Shown: positions 19,057 through 28,662, counted from the first letter of the stretch. The stretch: DNA of 64,000 nucleotides from Geoanaerobacter pelophilus (GCF_018476885.1 NZ_JAHCVJ010000005.1:248001-312000); one strand, 5' to 3'. Notes: generated from the sequence alone by a model not told the origin. Program-made: numbers and translations.

Positions 19057-20120
19057 AAAAACACAGAAAACTTGAAGCTCACATCCAGGACCTTACCGAT
19101 CTTATCGGCGTTGCCAGGACGGTCGTCTCAACGTTGGAGCTGGATCAGGTCCTCGACCGAATCCTCGATAGTGCCCTAAGTTTCATGGGGATGCCTTCAG
19201 GCATGCTTGCCGTTTATGAAGAAACGTCTGGAGAGATGGTGCTGCATGCCCATTCCGGCCTCTCACACAAATTCGTCTGTCTTGACCGCTGGCCGCTTCT
19301 CGGCAGGGGTGATGCCCTGACCCGGATGGCGATGCAGGATTATGCGATCCGCTATTCCCCTGATATGAGTCAGGAGGCGGAGCCTGCGGTGGAGCTTGCG
19401 GCGGAGGGGATCACAGCCATGGTCTGCGTGCCTTTGGCAGTGCATAACAGGCCGGTCGGGATCTTGTATCTGTATGATTTTGAATCTCGTCTGCTGGAAG
19501 ACCGGCAGTTGAACCATCTTGACCTGCTGGCCTCCTTTGCTGCCATGGCCATCGATAATGCAAGCCTTCACAGCCGCACCAAGATGATGGCCCTCACCGA
19601 TGCCCTTACAGGGTTGTACAACAACCGTTACTTCATGCAGGTGTTCCCGCATGAAATGATTCGCGCCCGTCGTTATTCGAAGCCGCTTTCCATTATCATG
19701 ATAGACGTGGACAATTTCAAAAAACTCAACGACACCTATGGTCATCCGAAGGGTGACCAGGTGCTGGCCAGCCTGGGCAAGATTCTGTCCAGCTCTCTAA
19801 GGGCCTCTGATTTGTCCTTCCGCTACGGGGGGGAAGAGTTTGCGGTTATTCTCCCGGAAACCAGGCTGGAAGGAGCTTTCTTGGTCGCCGAGAGCCTCAG
19901 GGAAAAAGTGTTCAAGGAACTCTCTCCGCTCCTGGGGCATGAGAGTGATCGGCCAGTGACCATAAGCCTTGGGGTTGCCGGTTATCCCTCTGACGCATCA
20001 ACGACTGACAGTCTGCTCTCCCATGCCGATGCCTGCCTCTATAAGGCCAAGAACCAGGGGAAAAACCGGGTTTACTGGGAGAACCTCTATGCCGCTGCGG
20101 GCGGCCAGCACCCAGGGTGA
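19050..20120 (+). CDS. GAF-GGDEF diguanylate cyclase
   Basis: This 356-residue soluble protein has an N-terminal GAF domain (about residues 15-165) and a GGDEF domain with the active-site signature GGEEF in FRYGGEEFAV. An RxxD inhibitory site (RASD) lies exactly five residues before it, so product feedback inhibition is expected. The enzyme condenses two GTP into c-di-GMP. A few GGDEF proteins of this group in Geobacter make cyclic AMP-GMP instead, and the substrate choice cannot be fixed from the motif alone. It starts inside the 3' end of the preceding gene. Confidence 0.93.
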   Translation: MVEKHRKLEAHIQDLTDLIGVARTVVSTLELDQVLDRILDSALSFMGMPSGMLAVYEETSGEMVLHAHSGLSHKFVCLDRWPLLGRGDALTRMAMQDYAIRYSPDMSQEAEPAVELAAEGITAMVCVPLAVHNRPVGILYLYDFESRLLEDRQLNHLDLLASFAAMAIDNASLHSRTKMMALTDALTGLYNNRYFMQVFPHEMIRARRYSKPLSIIMIDVDNFKKLNDTYGHPKGDQVLASLGKILSSSLRASDLSFRYGGEEFAVILPETRLEGAFLVAESLREKVFKELSPLLGHESDRPVTISLGVAGYPSDASTTDSLLSHADACLYKAKNQGKNRVYWENLYAAAGGQHPG

Positions 20121-20131
20121 CTTCCCTGACC

Positions 20132-20160
20132 TTGCCTTTTCTTCCGCCATCAGTTATAAA
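20132..20160 (+). promoter_or_regulatory. Candidate sigma-70 promoter
   Basis: TTGCCT (20132-20137) and TATAAA (20155-20160) with 17-nt spacing, 37 nt before the ATG of the exported coiled-coil protein gene. Confidence 0.5.
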
Positions 20161-20197
20161 CCCGAATTAATCCAATCCTGAATTTGCGAGACTGCCC

Positions 20198-21139
20198 ATG
20201 TTACGCATTGTAGCTTTTGTTATTGCCGGTGCCATCATTGCCACCGGACCACTGGTTCATGCCGAAGAGTCGTGCCCTGACTTCCTGAAACAGCAGGAAG
20301 CGGTGCTGCAGGCACTGGTGCAGGAAAATACTGTTCTTAAAGAACGGGTGAGCAGGCTGCAGACCCCCGCGTTGACTGCAGCCGAACTTAACTCCCGCAT
20401 GACCTCACGCTTGCGGGAGATAGCTGCCGAGGTAAAGATCCAGCGGTTGGCAATGAACGAATTTCAGGGATATGTTACCTGGATGTCCGGCAGCGTTGCT
20501 GGATATTCAAAGTATATCGAGGCAGGGTCAATGGCTGCCGGTTTTGCCAAGGTGCTGCCGATTCCCTACGCGGGACAGGCCGGCATGTTCACCAAGTTCG
20601 TTTCGCATTTCACCCTGTCCCTGAGTGCCGCATCCAAGTCCATAACCTCTTTCCTCACCACGTCGCAACTATTTGTGGACCGAGTTGAAGCCCTTGACCG
20701 GAGCCCTGACAAAGGTAAGGAAATCAACGAACTCAGCCGCTTTGCCGACGAACAGCTGCTCAGGGATATGACCGATCTGCAGGCAAAGCTGGTCACCACC
20801 TCCGAGCTGTCGGCCTCGGCGCTCTCTTTTCTGGAAAGCATGAACCACTATGTATTGAGCAGTGATGAATACTGGTCCAAGGCCAAGTCGCTGATGAAGA
20901 GGGGAGATGCAGACAAAAAAGAAAAGAGCTACCTTGCAGAGAGCGTTGCCGGGCTCAAAAGCAAGGCCGGCGGGTTTAACGCCAGGCTCAAGGGTTATGA
21001 CGAATCGGTTAAAAAGGATATTCCGTTGATCAAGAGCCTCGGCACCTATGCCGAGCTGCTGGCGTTTCTTAATTGGCGCCAGGCGGAAGAGCAGTCGCTT
21101 ATGGAAACTGCCCCAAATCCGCCCTCACCAGCCCCATGA
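20198..21139 (+). CDS. Exported helical protein of unknown function
   Basis: This 313-residue protein has a clear signal peptide (hydrophobic residues 4-20, cleavage near VHAEE). The mature part starts with one Cys followed by a short coiled coil (about residues 27-55) and is otherwise mostly helical (SITSFLTTSQLFVDRVEALD, DLQAKLVTTSELSASALSF). There are no known catalytic motifs. A hydrophobic patch rich in Gly and Ala (about 85-120) could pack against membrane. The stop overlaps the phosphopantetheinyl transferase start (ATGA), so the two genes are co-translated, although a functional link is not obvious. Confidence 0.8.
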   Translation: MLRIVAFVIAGAIIATGPLVHAEESCPDFLKQQEAVLQALVQENTVLKERVSRLQTPALTAAELNSRMTSRLREIAAEVKIQRLAMNEFQGYVTWMSGSVAGYSKYIEAGSMAAGFAKVLPIPYAGQAGMFTKFVSHFTLSLSAASKSITSFLTTSQLFVDRVEALDRSPDKGKEINELSRFADEQLLRDMTDLQAKLVTTSELSASALSFLESMNHYVLSSDEYWSKAKSLMKRGDADKKEKSYLAESVAGLKSKAGGFNARLKGYDESVKKDIPLIKSLGTYAELLAFLNWRQAEEQSLMETAPNPPSPAP

Positions 21140-21861
21140 GTGTTGTCCCCTCGATTCAGCCGGAGCCGGGAGAGATCCATCTCTGGCTCATCGACCTTGA
21201 TGACGGTGCCGGATGCACTGAGACCTTTCGTGCCTATCTTTCAGATGACGAAAGAGAGCGTGCCGATCGGCTGCGCATCAGGAAAATGCAGGACCATTTT
21301 ATCGTTGCCCGCGGATTTTTACGGAAAATCCTGGGAGAATCACTCTCCATCTCCCCGGAACATCTCAACTTCGGTTATGGCCCCCATGGCAAACCTGAGC
21401 TGCTGAATACCGGTCTCCCCGATATTAATTTCAATCTCTCTCATAGCTCCAGTCTGGCCCTGCTGGCAATCAACCGCACATTCCCGATAGGGGTGGATAT
21501 CGAGACTGCCCGTCCAGGAAGGCCTTTTATGCGACTGGCTGAGCGTTTCTTTTCAGAGAGAGAAATCAGGGAGCTGCATTCTCTTGATGAAGCGTTGGTT
21601 CTGGAGGGGTTTTACAGCTGCTGGACCCGTAAGGAGGCCTATCTGAAGGCAATCGGTACCGGACTGGCGACTCCTCTGAACGCTTTCGATGTCTCCTTGA
21701 AGCCGGGTGACCAACCGGCATTGATCGGCCAGCGCCTGGATCCGGCAGAGACAGGCCGATGGCAAATCCTGGAGGTTCAGGTCCCAGAGGGTTATCGCGC
21801 CGCAGTCGCAACCAGGTGGTTGTCGCCGAGGTTAATTATCCGGCACTGGCAGCCCGCTTAA
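21136..21861 (+). CDS. Sfp-type 4'-phosphopantetheinyl transferase
   Basis: From ATG 21136, which overlaps the upstream stop as ATGA, the protein has 241 residues, the usual Sfp size. Family motifs are present: FNLSHSSSLALLAI, GVDIETARPGRP with the metal-binding Asp/Glu, and FYSCWTRKEAYLKAIGTGL. These enzymes transfer phosphopantetheine from CoA to a conserved Ser of carrier proteins for fatty acid, polyketide or peptide synthesis. No carrier-protein or synthase gene is nearby, so the target is unknown. A longer reading from 21073 is disfavoured. Confidence 0.93.
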   Translation: MSVVPSIQPEPGEIHLWLIDLDDGAGCTETFRAYLSDDERERADRLRIRKMQDHFIVARGFLRKILGESLSISPEHLNFGYGPHGKPELLNTGLPDINFNLSHSSSLALLAINRTFPIGVDIETARPGRPFMRLAERFFSEREIRELHSLDEALVLEGFYSCWTRKEAYLKAIGTGLATPLNAFDVSLKPGDQPALIGQRLDPAETGRWQILEVQVPEGYRAAVATRWLSPRLIIRHWQPA

Positions 21862-21873
21862 CCTTTTTTTATC

Positions 21874-21902
21874 TTGACTATGACTATCCGCTTGAGTAGA
21901 AT
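21874..21902 (+). promoter_or_regulatory. Strong promoter for the CoA-transferase gene
   Basis: TTGACT (21874-21879) and TAGAAT (21897-21902) have an exact 17-nt spacer, near consensus for sigma-70. The transcript would carry a leader of about 130 nt. Confidence 0.7.
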
Positions 21903-21918
21903 CCGGTTCTACTTTTTC

Positions 21919-21928
21919 CTGTATACAG
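21919..21928. promoter_or_regulatory. Palindromic operator candidate, CTGTATACAG
   Basis: A perfect 10-bp palindrome lies about 10 nt downstream of the expected transcription start. The core TGTATACA fits the general shape of GntR-family operators and is well placed for repression of the CoA-transferase. Confidence 0.4.
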
Positions 21929-22037
21929 AATACCGACAGTTTTTATCTTATCTCAGAAATACGGCCAGTTACACGATGGCTTGTATCATTTGCCCGGCTT
22001 TTGGCTGTAAACACCAAATCAAAACAGGAGGTAGAAG

Positions 22038-23633
22038 ATGTCTGAGTACGGCACACTGCAAGATCGCGTACAATGCAAGTCCCTTTTGAACAAGGTTATG
22101 ACCCCTGAGCAAACCGTTCAGTTTTTCAAGAACGGCATGAACCTCGGTTGGTCCGGTTTTACCCCGGCTGGTTACCCGAAAGTGGTGCCCATCGCAGTAG
22201 CCGAGCACGTTGAGAAGAACAACCTGCAGGGCAAGCTGAAATTCAACCTCTTTATCGGCGCTTCTGTCGGCGCAGAGACCGAAGACCGCTGGGCAATCAA
22301 CGACATGATCGATCGCCGCTGGCCATACCAGACCGGCAAGAACATAGCAGCAGGCATCAATGCCGGGCGCATCCGGATGGGCGACAAGCACCTCTCCCTC
22401 TTTGCTCAGGATCTCGGCTACGGTTTCTACACCAAGGATTCCGAAACCGGCAAGCTTGACCTCGCCATAATCGAAGTTTCCGCAATTAAAGAAGACGGCA
22501 GCCTGGTTCCGACCTCTTCCTGCGGCGTTATCCCTGAAATCCTCATGATCTGCGACAAGATCATTGTAGAGGTTAACACCGGACAGCCTTCATTCGAAGG
22601 GATTCACGACCTGATCACCCCGCTCACTCCGCCAAACCGTCAGGTTTTCGATATCACCAAGGCTGATTCCCGCATCGGTTCTACTTCGATTCCTTGCGAC
22701 CCGAACAAGATCATCGCCGTTGTTGAATCCAAACTCCGCGACCAGGGACGCGCCTTTGCAGAGCAGGACGATACCTCTGAAGCAATCGCCAACCACGTCA
22801 TCGAATTCTTTACCCAGGAAGTAAAGGCAGGCCGCCTGCCGAAGAACCTCCTGCCGCTCCAGTCAGGTGTTGGTTCCATTGCCAATGCCGTTATCGGTGG
22901 CCTTGCCAAAGGTCCTTTCAAAAACCTGACTGTCTACACCGAGGTTCTTCAGGACACCATGCTTGACCTGTTCGACTCGGGCAAACTCGATGCAGCATCT
23001 TCCTGCTCGCTTTCTCTCTCCGCAGAGCCGGGTTTCCCACGCTTCTTTGCCAACATGGACAAGTACTTTGACAAGATCACCCTGCGTCCGCTCTCCATCT
23101 CCAATGCTCCTGAGCCGATCCGTCGTCTCGGGTGTATCGCCATGAACACCCCGGTTGAGATCGACATCTATGCCCACGCCAACTCCACACTCGTTGGCGG
23201 TACCCGTATGATCAACGGCCTCGGTGGTTCCGGCGACTTCCTCAGGAACGGCTTCCTGAAGATGATGCACACCCCGTCGTCGCGTCCGTCCAAGACTGAT
23301 CCGACCGGTATTTCCTGCGTTGTTCCGCATTGTTCGCACATCGACCACACCGAGCACGACCTCGACTGCGTTATCACCGAGCAGGGCCTGGCCGACCTTC
23401 GCGGACTTGCTCCAAAAGACCGCGCTAGAAAAATCATCGAGAAGTGCGCTCATCCGGACTACAAAGCACAGCTAACCGAGTACCTCAATATTGCTGAAGC
23501 CGACTGCCTCAAGCGTAATGTTGGCCATGAGCCGCAGCTGTGGGACCGCGCATTCAAGATGCACCTCAACCTTGAGAAGAACGGCACCATGAAGCTCAAG
23601 AACTGGGACGTAAAGGTCGACCTCTGCGAATAG
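22038..23633 (+). CDS. Acetyl-CoA hydrolase/transferase family, probable succinyl-CoA:acetate CoA-transferase
   Basis: At 531 residues this matches the family. The catalytic Glu is expected in [10 protein letters not shown], just after the glycine-rich [16 protein letters not shown] segment. The C-terminal half keeps [13 protein letters not shown] and [12 protein letters not shown]. In acetate-oxidising Geobacter this enzyme activates acetate with succinyl-CoA, joining acetate uptake to the TCA cycle without a separate succinyl-CoA synthetase. Distinguishing it from a hydrolase needs biochemistry. A strong AGGAGG precedes ATG and a strong promoter and terminator flank it, consistent with high expression as a single gene. 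Confidence 0.93.
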   Translation: MSEYGTLQDRVQCKSLLNKVMTPEQTVQFFKNGMNLGWSGFTPAGYPKVVPIAVAEHVEKNNLQGKLKFNLFIGASVGAETEDRWAINDMIDRRWPYQTGKNIAAGINAGRIRMGDKHLSLFAQDLGYGFYTKDSETGKLDLAIIEVSAIKEDGSLVPTSSCGVIPEILMICDKIIVEVNTGQPSFEGIHDLITPLTPPNRQVFDITKADSRIGSTSIPCDPNKIIAVVESKLRDQGRAFAEQDDTSEAIANHVIEFFTQEVKAGRLPKNLLPLQSGVGSIANAVIGGLAKGPFKNLTVYTEVLQDTMLDLFDSGKLDAASSCSLSLSAEPGFPRFFANMDKYFDKITLRPLSISNAPEPIRRLGCIAMNTPVEIDIYAHANSTLVGGTRMINGLGGSGDFLRNGFLKMMHTPSSRPSKTDPTGISCVVPHCSHIDHTEHDLDCVITEQGLADLRGLAPKDRARKIIEKCAHPDYKAQLTEYLNIAEADCLKRNVGHEPQLWDRAFKMHLNLEKNGTMKLKNWDVKVDLCE

Positions 23634-23657
23634 CAGATGCGTTGCACTGCTTCACCA

Positions 23658-23694
23658 AAGCCCCGTCGGGAAACCGACGGGGCTTTTCTTTTTT
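23658..23694 (+). terminator. Intrinsic terminator after the CoA-transferase gene
   Basis: Perfect 12-bp arms AAGCCCCGTCGG (23658-23669) and CCGACGGGGCTT (23674-23685) enclose a GAAA loop and are followed by a T-rich tract. Confidence 0.95.
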
Positions 23695-23702
23695 AGCAAC
23701 TC

Positions 23703-23730
23703 TTGCACACGCTTATAAACAGGGTATCCT
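23703..23730 (+). promoter_or_regulatory. Candidate promoter of the ndh-AOR-hydrogenase operon
   Basis: TTGCAC (23703-23708) and TATCCT (23725-23730) with 16-nt spacing, just past the previous terminator and 20 nt before the NDH-2 start codon. Confidence 0.5.
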
Positions 23731-23750
23731 CAAGTCATGAGAGGAAACAT

Positions 23751-24989
23751 ATGAAGCGAGTTGTTGTTGTCGGCATGGGTTTCGGAGGAGTCCGCGCAGC
23801 GAGGGAGCTGGCAGGTCAAGGAGTAGAAGTGGTTCTGGTTGACCGGAACAACTACCACCTGTTCCAGCCGCTTCTCTACCAGGTTGCCACGGCCGGTCTC
23901 GAACAGGAGTCAATCGCCTACCCGATACGAGCGATGGTCCGCGGGCTGCCCCGGACCCGGTTCATCCTGGCCGAAGTCACTGCTATTGATCTGAACGGGA
24001 AAACTATCGAGACCAGTTCAGGGCCAATCTCTTACGACTATCTGGTAGTCGGCGCCGGGAGCGTCACCAATTACTTCGGCAATCAGGAACTGGCGCGGCA
24101 TGCCTTTGACCTGAAGCGGCTTGCGGATGGCGAGCAACTGCGCAACCACGTCCTGACCAGTTTTGAGCGGGCCGTTGCTGAAACTGACCCTGAAGCCCGC
24201 AAGGCGCTGATGACCTTTGTTATTGTCGGTGGCGGGCCAACCGGTGTGGAGTTTGCCGGAGCGCTTATTGAACTTGTCCATTTTGTGCTATCCAAGGATT
24301 ATCCGGAACTGAATGCCCGGGAAGCCCGGATAATGCTAGTTGAGGCTGCTGACCGGCTGCTTATGGCATTTCCGGAAAAACTCTCCACCTATGCCGTCAA
24401 CAAGCTCAGGACCATGGGGGTGGAGGTGTTGTTCAATCGCAAGGTCACCTCGGCCAGTGCCACAGCGGTTGAGCTGGATGGCGTCACAACGATTGCGACC
24501 CGCACCCTTTTCTGGTCGGCAGGTGTTTGTGCCGCACCGCTTGCTGCGTTGCTTGGTGTTGAACAGGGGCCTGGCGGCCGGATTCCGGTGCAGCCCGATC
24601 TTTCGCTCAAGGACCATCCTGAGGTCTTTGTCATCGGTGATATGGCTTTTCTGAAACAGGATGGCGCCGCCCTGCCGATGGTCGCACCGGTGGCAATGCA
24701 GATGGGGATTCATGTCGCAAAGACCATCCTGGCCCGCGAATGGGGTCGGCCTGTCCAGCCGTTCCGTTACCACGACAAGGGGAGCATGGCAACTATCGGA
24801 CGGAGTGCCGCCGTAGCAACCACCCATGGTCTGAATCTCCGTGGTTACCCGGCCTGGCTGGCCTGGCTGCTGCTGCATCTTTATTATCTCATTGGTTTCA
24901 GAAACCGTATCCTGGTTTTGCTCAACTGGGGCTGGTATTACTGGTTCCATGAGCGCCAGGTGCGCCTGATAACAGATCACGAGGGTTAG
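23751..24989 (+). CDS. ndh: Type II NADH dehydrogenase (NDH-2)
   Basis: The start is ATG 23751 with GAGAGGAAA upstream; the frame is open to 23703 but without a ribosome-binding site. The 412-residue protein has two Rossmann folds: FAD site VVVGMGFGGVRAARELAG and NAD(P)H site FVIVGGGPTGVEFAGAL. It also has the NDH-2 signature YHLFQPLLYQVATAGLE. A hydrophobic C-terminal stretch (AWLAWLLLHLYYLIGF) anchors it to the inner membrane. NDH-2 oxidises NADH and reduces quinone without pumping protons. Only 2 nt separate its stop from the next ATG, so it shares the transcript of the AOR-hydrogenase genes. Confidence 0.93.
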   Translation: MKRVVVVGMGFGGVRAARELAGQGVEVVLVDRNNYHLFQPLLYQVATAGLEQESIAYPIRAMVRGLPRTRFILAEVTAIDLNGKTIETSSGPISYDYLVVGAGSVTNYFGNQELARHAFDLKRLADGEQLRNHVLTSFERAVAETDPEARKALMTFVIVGGGPTGVEFAGALIELVHFVLSKDYPELNAREARIMLVEAADRLLMAFPEKLSTYAVNKLRTMGVEVLFNRKVTSASATAVELDGVTTIATRTLFWSAGVCAAPLAALLGVEQGPGGRIPVQPDLSLKDHPEVFVIGDMAFLKQDGAALPMVAPVAMQMGIHVAKTILAREWGRPVQPFRYHDKGSMATIGRSAAVATTHGLNLRGYPAWLAWLLLHLYYLIGFRNRILVLLNWGWYYWFHERQVRLITDHEG

Positions 24990-24991
24990 CC

Positions 24992-26770
24992 ATGCCAGCG
25001 CGGCAGGGCGTCGTACAGAAAAGTCATGGCGAGACTGAGCGTATCTGTCTTTTCCCTCCGTGCCAGGTAAAGTGCCCGATCCACGAACAGATACAACGGA
25101 CCAACGTCCTACTCTCCCTCCTGCCGCACGACCCTGAAACTGCTGCCGCAAAAATCATTGAAATCGGCGATGCCCTTTTTCGGGAAAATCCTTTCTTTAC
25201 CGTATGTGGCTATGTCTGCGGCATCTGCGAGCTGGAATGCAGCTATGCCGAGCACGGCGGGGCCATCAAGAGACGGCTGCTCAAGCGGTTTGTGGCGGAA
25301 AGTTATGTCGAGCGGCTGAGCACGATAGAGCCATTGCCACGAGGGGAGCGTGCCAGGATTGCGATCATCGGCGGTGGTCCTGCCGGGCTAATGGCCGCTT
25401 ACGAGCTTGCCGGAAGAGGCTACCGGCCTGTGATCTTCGAATCGAGTGACACTCTTGGCGGCGCTCTCCGCCTGATCCCCCATTACCGCCTCCCTCAGCC
25501 AATGCTGGATGCTGCCATAGCTTCACTGTTGCGGGTTGCCGGGATTGAAGTCTGTTACGGCTCACGTCTGGGCGATCACGGGTTTGACCTGGACCGGTTT
25601 CGTAATGACGGTTTTGCCGCCATCTTCATTGCCGTAGGGAGCCCGACACCCCGTATCCTCGAATACCAGGGGCAGCCGGTGCCGGGGCAGCAGCACCCCG
25701 GTGTCATCTACGGCCATTCCTTCCTGTACGAACTTGCCCATAACGCCCTACCTGATGGCTATCTCTGCGGACGCACGGCTATTGTGGTCGGCGGCGGCAA
25801 TGTTGCTTTTGACGCCGCCCGAAGCGCCCGGCGGCTTGGCGGTATAACGCGGGTGGTCTGCCTGGAATCCGGATCCGGTGCCGGGAAAGATCACTTGCCG
25901 GCAGACCCGCATGAGGTATCAGCTGCGATAGAGGAGGGCGTCGAGATCGTTTATTCCAGGGGTGTTGCGGCCATAAACACCGATGGGGCCAACTTCAGCA
26001 GTATTTCGGCGCCACGCTGCACCGCTGTTTTTGACGAGCATGGCTTCAATCCGGTCTTCGATTCCTCCGATAGTATCGATATCCCAGGTGACCTCCTGAT
26101 CATAGCCGTCGGCCAGGGGCCAGAGCGGCGGTTCCTCCATCATGAGGGGCTGCTCGACGACCGGGGCAAGGTGGCTGTCGATCCGCTCACCTTGCATAGT
26201 CTTAGACAGCCCGGCGTATTCCTCGGTGGTGACATGTTGCGCATCGGCTTCATGGTTGATGCCATGGCCGACGGCATCGAGGCAGCCGAGTCGATAAACC
26301 GTTTTGTGCAGGGAGCAGACCTTGGCCAGGGGCGGGAGGCTCCCTATGTCTCTGCCGAACCTCCTGTCAGGCGTGACTACCGGCATGCACCTGAGTCCAG
26401 ATCGCTACCCCCTGATCAGCGGCTTAATTTCCATCTGTTCGAAAAGGGGTTTTCTCTGGAAGAGGCGATTGCCGAGGCCAGGCGTTGCCTGACCTGCGGG
26501 CCGTGCGCCTCATGCGAAGCGTGCATTGCCGCAGGTATCCGGACCGACATTGACACCTGCCAGGTTGACGAGGCGCGCTGCAGCGGTTGCGGAATCTGTG
26601 TCACCGCCTGTCCGTTCGGGGCAGTCGCTATCGAAAGGCTGGGTGACCGGTTGATCTCTGTGACCGACCGGCAGCTGTGCCGCGGCTGCGGGCTTTGCGT
26701 TGCTGCCTGCCCGGTATCGGCCCGACGGCTCGTTCCAAAGACTGAAACCAAGGCAGTAGCGTCTCAATAA
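24992..26770 (+). CDS. FAD/NAD(P)-binding oxidoreductase with N- and C-terminal iron-sulfur domains (GltD-like)
   Basis: This 592-residue protein resembles the small subunit of glutamate synthase and NfnB, with extra ferredoxin sites. An N-terminal Cys-rich domain (FPPCQVKCPIH, CGYVCGICELECSY) fits the Fer4_20 type. FAD binding follows at IAIIGGGPAGLMAAYEL and NAD(P) binding at AIVVGGGNVAFDAARSA. The C-terminus has Cys clusters, including two ferredoxin-like [4Fe-4S] motifs (CSGCGICVTACP and CRGCGLCVAACP). Such proteins pass electrons between NAD(P)H, flavin and Fe-S carriers. Between NDH-2 and AOR it probably links AOR and the hydrogenase to NAD(P) or to a ferredoxin. Bifurcation is possible but not shown by sequence. 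Confidence 0.92.
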   Translation: MPARQGVVQKSHGETERICLFPPCQVKCPIHEQIQRTNVLLSLLPHDPETAAAKIIEIGDALFRENPFFTVCGYVCGICELECSYAEHGGAIKRRLLKRFVAESYVERLSTIEPLPRGERARIAIIGGGPAGLMAAYELAGRGYRPVIFESSDTLGGALRLIPHYRLPQPMLDAAIASLLRVAGIEVCYGSRLGDHGFDLDRFRNDGFAAIFIAVGSPTPRILEYQGQPVPGQQHPGVIYGHSFLYELAHNALPDGYLCGRTAIVVGGGNVAFDAARSARRLGGITRVVCLESGSGAGKDHLPADPHEVSAAIEEGVEIVYSRGVAAINTDGANFSSISAPRCTAVFDEHGFNPVFDSSDSIDIPGDLLIIAVGQGPERRFLHHEGLLDDRGKVAVDPLTLHSLRQPGVFLGGDMLRIGFMVDAMADGIEAAESINRFVQGADLGQGREAPYVSAEPPVRRDYRHAPESRSLPPDQRLNFHLFEKGFSLEEAIAEARRCLTCGPCASCEACIAAGIRTDIDTCQVDEARCSGCGICVTACPFGAVAIERLGDRLISVTDRQLCRGCGLCVAACPVSARRLVPKTETKAVASQ

Positions 26771-26784
26771 CTTCGAGGTATCGC

Positions 26785-28662
26785 ATGGAGATGTATCAAA
26801 GAGTTCTTTTTGTGGACCCGGCAACCGGCTTTTACCGGACCGGCAAATACGGGTTTGACCGCTACTTTGGCCCGGCTGATCTCGGTATCCATCTTGTGGA
26901 GAAATACCGGAGTCTCAATTTCGGGGTGGGCATCTTTGCCGGCTCAATTTTCCCCGGTTCAAACCGGATGGTGGTGACCGGTTACTCCCCGTGCTGGCAA
27001 GGGTACTACCTCAGCTCCATGGGGGGCGCTGGCCTGGTGTTCGACAACCTGGGGATCAACATGCTGAGCCTGGTCGGGAAGGCTCCTGTGCCATCGGTGC
27101 TTTACCTGAACCGGAGCCATGGCGAAGAGATCGAGGTTGAGGTGGTGCCGGTGGATGTCGAGTCGATCTGGAAGACGGGGCGAAAAGGGGTCTATGCCCT
27201 TACAGACAGGGTTTATGAGATGTTCGGCGGGCGATACGAGACCGATCCGCGGATATTGACAAGCGGCCCGGCATCCTTACAGACCGACATGGGTGGCATC
27301 ATGTCGGTGCCGATCTCAAAAGGGAGAATCAGCTTCGTTGATACCTGGGCCGGACGCGGTGGCTTCGGCAGCGCTATGGTACAGCACCACGGCATAGTGG
27401 CGGTCATCTATGGCGGTACCGTGGTTGACGAGGATTTCCGGGACCACAAGGTCGCGGATGAATGGTTCCAGAACAAGTACAGCCTTCGGCTGATGAACAA
27501 GGATCTAGAGGCTACCGGCAAGTACCGCTACGACGAGAAAGTCGGCACCGGCGGCACCTTTGGTGTCAACTATGCCACCATGGGCGGCAGGATCATGGCT
27601 TTCAACTATCGTACGATCTTCCAGTCAGAGGATGAACGGCTGGAACTGCACCAACGGTTTATCGTGGACCACTATCTGAAACAGTTCAATGAGGAGACAA
27701 TAGCCCTAAAACAGCAGGCAACCTGCGGCGAGCCGTGCGTAGCGGTCTGCAAGAAGATGAATGGTGAGTTCAAAAAGGATTACGAGCCGTATCAGACCAT
27801 GGGGCCGCTGTGCGGTATTTTTGACCAGCGGGCTGCAGAGAAATTGAATCACCATTGTGACGCCATGGGGTTCGATGCCATCTCCGGCGGCGGCGTGCTT
27901 GCCTGGCTGATGGAGCTTCTCGAAACCGGCTTGGTAACCAGTGAGGAGCTTGGCGTCACCCGGTTCCCCAGGTGGAATCTGGCTGGATTCGACCCGATTG
28001 TTGACTCCATGCACAATGCAGAACTCGGCTGCGAGCTGATTGATGCGATACTTGAACGACGTGGGATCCTTGATTTCCGGGAAGGGGTGCGTAAGTGGAG
28101 CAGAATTCATTCCCCGGGGAGAGCAAGGGTGCTTCATGACAGTCTCGTCTACATAGCTTTCAGTCGGCGGGGATGGATGGTCCCCAACCAGTACTGGGTT
28201 GCGGGCGCTCTGGCGCCGATGGCAGTCATGGGAAAATATTACATGGTCTACGCCAACGATTTCATCCCTCCCAGGGAGTTGGGGCGGCGGTGCGCAGAGC
28301 GGATGAAAAAGGAGCTGATCCTGGACAATCTCGGGATATGCCGCTTTCATCGGGGGTGGGCCGAAGAGCTGCTCCCTGAGGTGATGGATTCCATCTACAA
28401 CAGTAAGGACCAGTTCCTTCATGCGGTGAACGTGCTCGCTGGTCGGCTTAACAGCCGCAATTGCCCAGTTTTCTGGGAATCGGAGCGTTCCCTGGATTTT
28501 GTCCACTCATTCCTGAAAAGGAAGAGAGATGTGGACAACGACCACCATCCTGAACTTGCACAATGGGTCGATAAGTTCGACAGGAACAAGCTGGAAGCGG
28601 CAAAGGATTTCTGGTACGAGACGCTCAAAGGTATCGACGAAAGTCTGGTGGAGTTATTTTGA
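26785..28662 (+). CDS. aor: Tungsten-containing aldehyde:ferredoxin oxidoreductase family protein
   Basis: This 625-residue protein has the AOR three-domain length. The N-terminal pterin domain includes FGPADLGIHL and TGYSPCWQGYY. The [4Fe-4S] ligands appear as Cys314-x3-Cys318-x3-Cys322, with a distal Cys519 in LGICRF. The first spacing is one residue longer than the CX2C of Pyrococcus AOR. The family oxidises aldehydes to acids with a tungsten-bispterin cofactor, and can run in reverse with strong reductants. The stop overlaps the next start as ATGA. The neighbouring FAD and hydrogenase subunits suggest H2- or NAD(H)-linked chemistry. The aldehyde substrate cannot be read from sequence. Confidence 0.93.
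   Translation: MEMYQRVLFVDPATGFYRTGKYGFDRYFGPADLGIHLVEKYRSLNFGVGIFAGSIFPGSNRMVVTGYSPCWQGYYLSSMGGAGLVFDNLGINMLSLVGKAPVPSVLYLNRSHGEEIEVEVVPVDVESIWKTGRKGVYALTDRVYEMFGGRYETDPRILTSGPASLQTDMGGIMSVPISKGRISFVDTWAGRGGFGSAMVQHHGIVAVIYGGTVVDEDFRDHKVADEWFQNKYSLRLMNKDLEATGKYRYDEKVGTGGTFGVNYATMGGRIMAFNYRTIFQSEDERLELHQRFIVDHYLKQFNEETIALKQQATCGEPCVAVCKKMNGEFKKDYEPYQTMGPLCGIFDQRAAEKLNHHCDAMGFDAISGGGVLAWLMELLETGLVTSEELGVTRFPRWNLAGFDPIVDSMHNAELGCELIDAILERRGILDFREGVRKWSRIHSPGRARVLHDSLVYIAFSRRGWMVPNQYWVAGALAPMAVMGKYYMVYANDFIPPRELGRRCAERMKKELILDNLGICRFHRGWAEELLPEVMDSIYNSKDQFLHAVNVLAGRLNSRNCPVFWESERSLDFVHSFLKRKRDVDNDHHPELAQWVDKFDRNKLEAAKDFWYETLKGIDESLVELF

Noticed and set aside
24336-25151. Minus-strand open frame of 271 codons
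   Set aside because: It is antisense to NDH-2 and the start of the FAD protein, without domain support.
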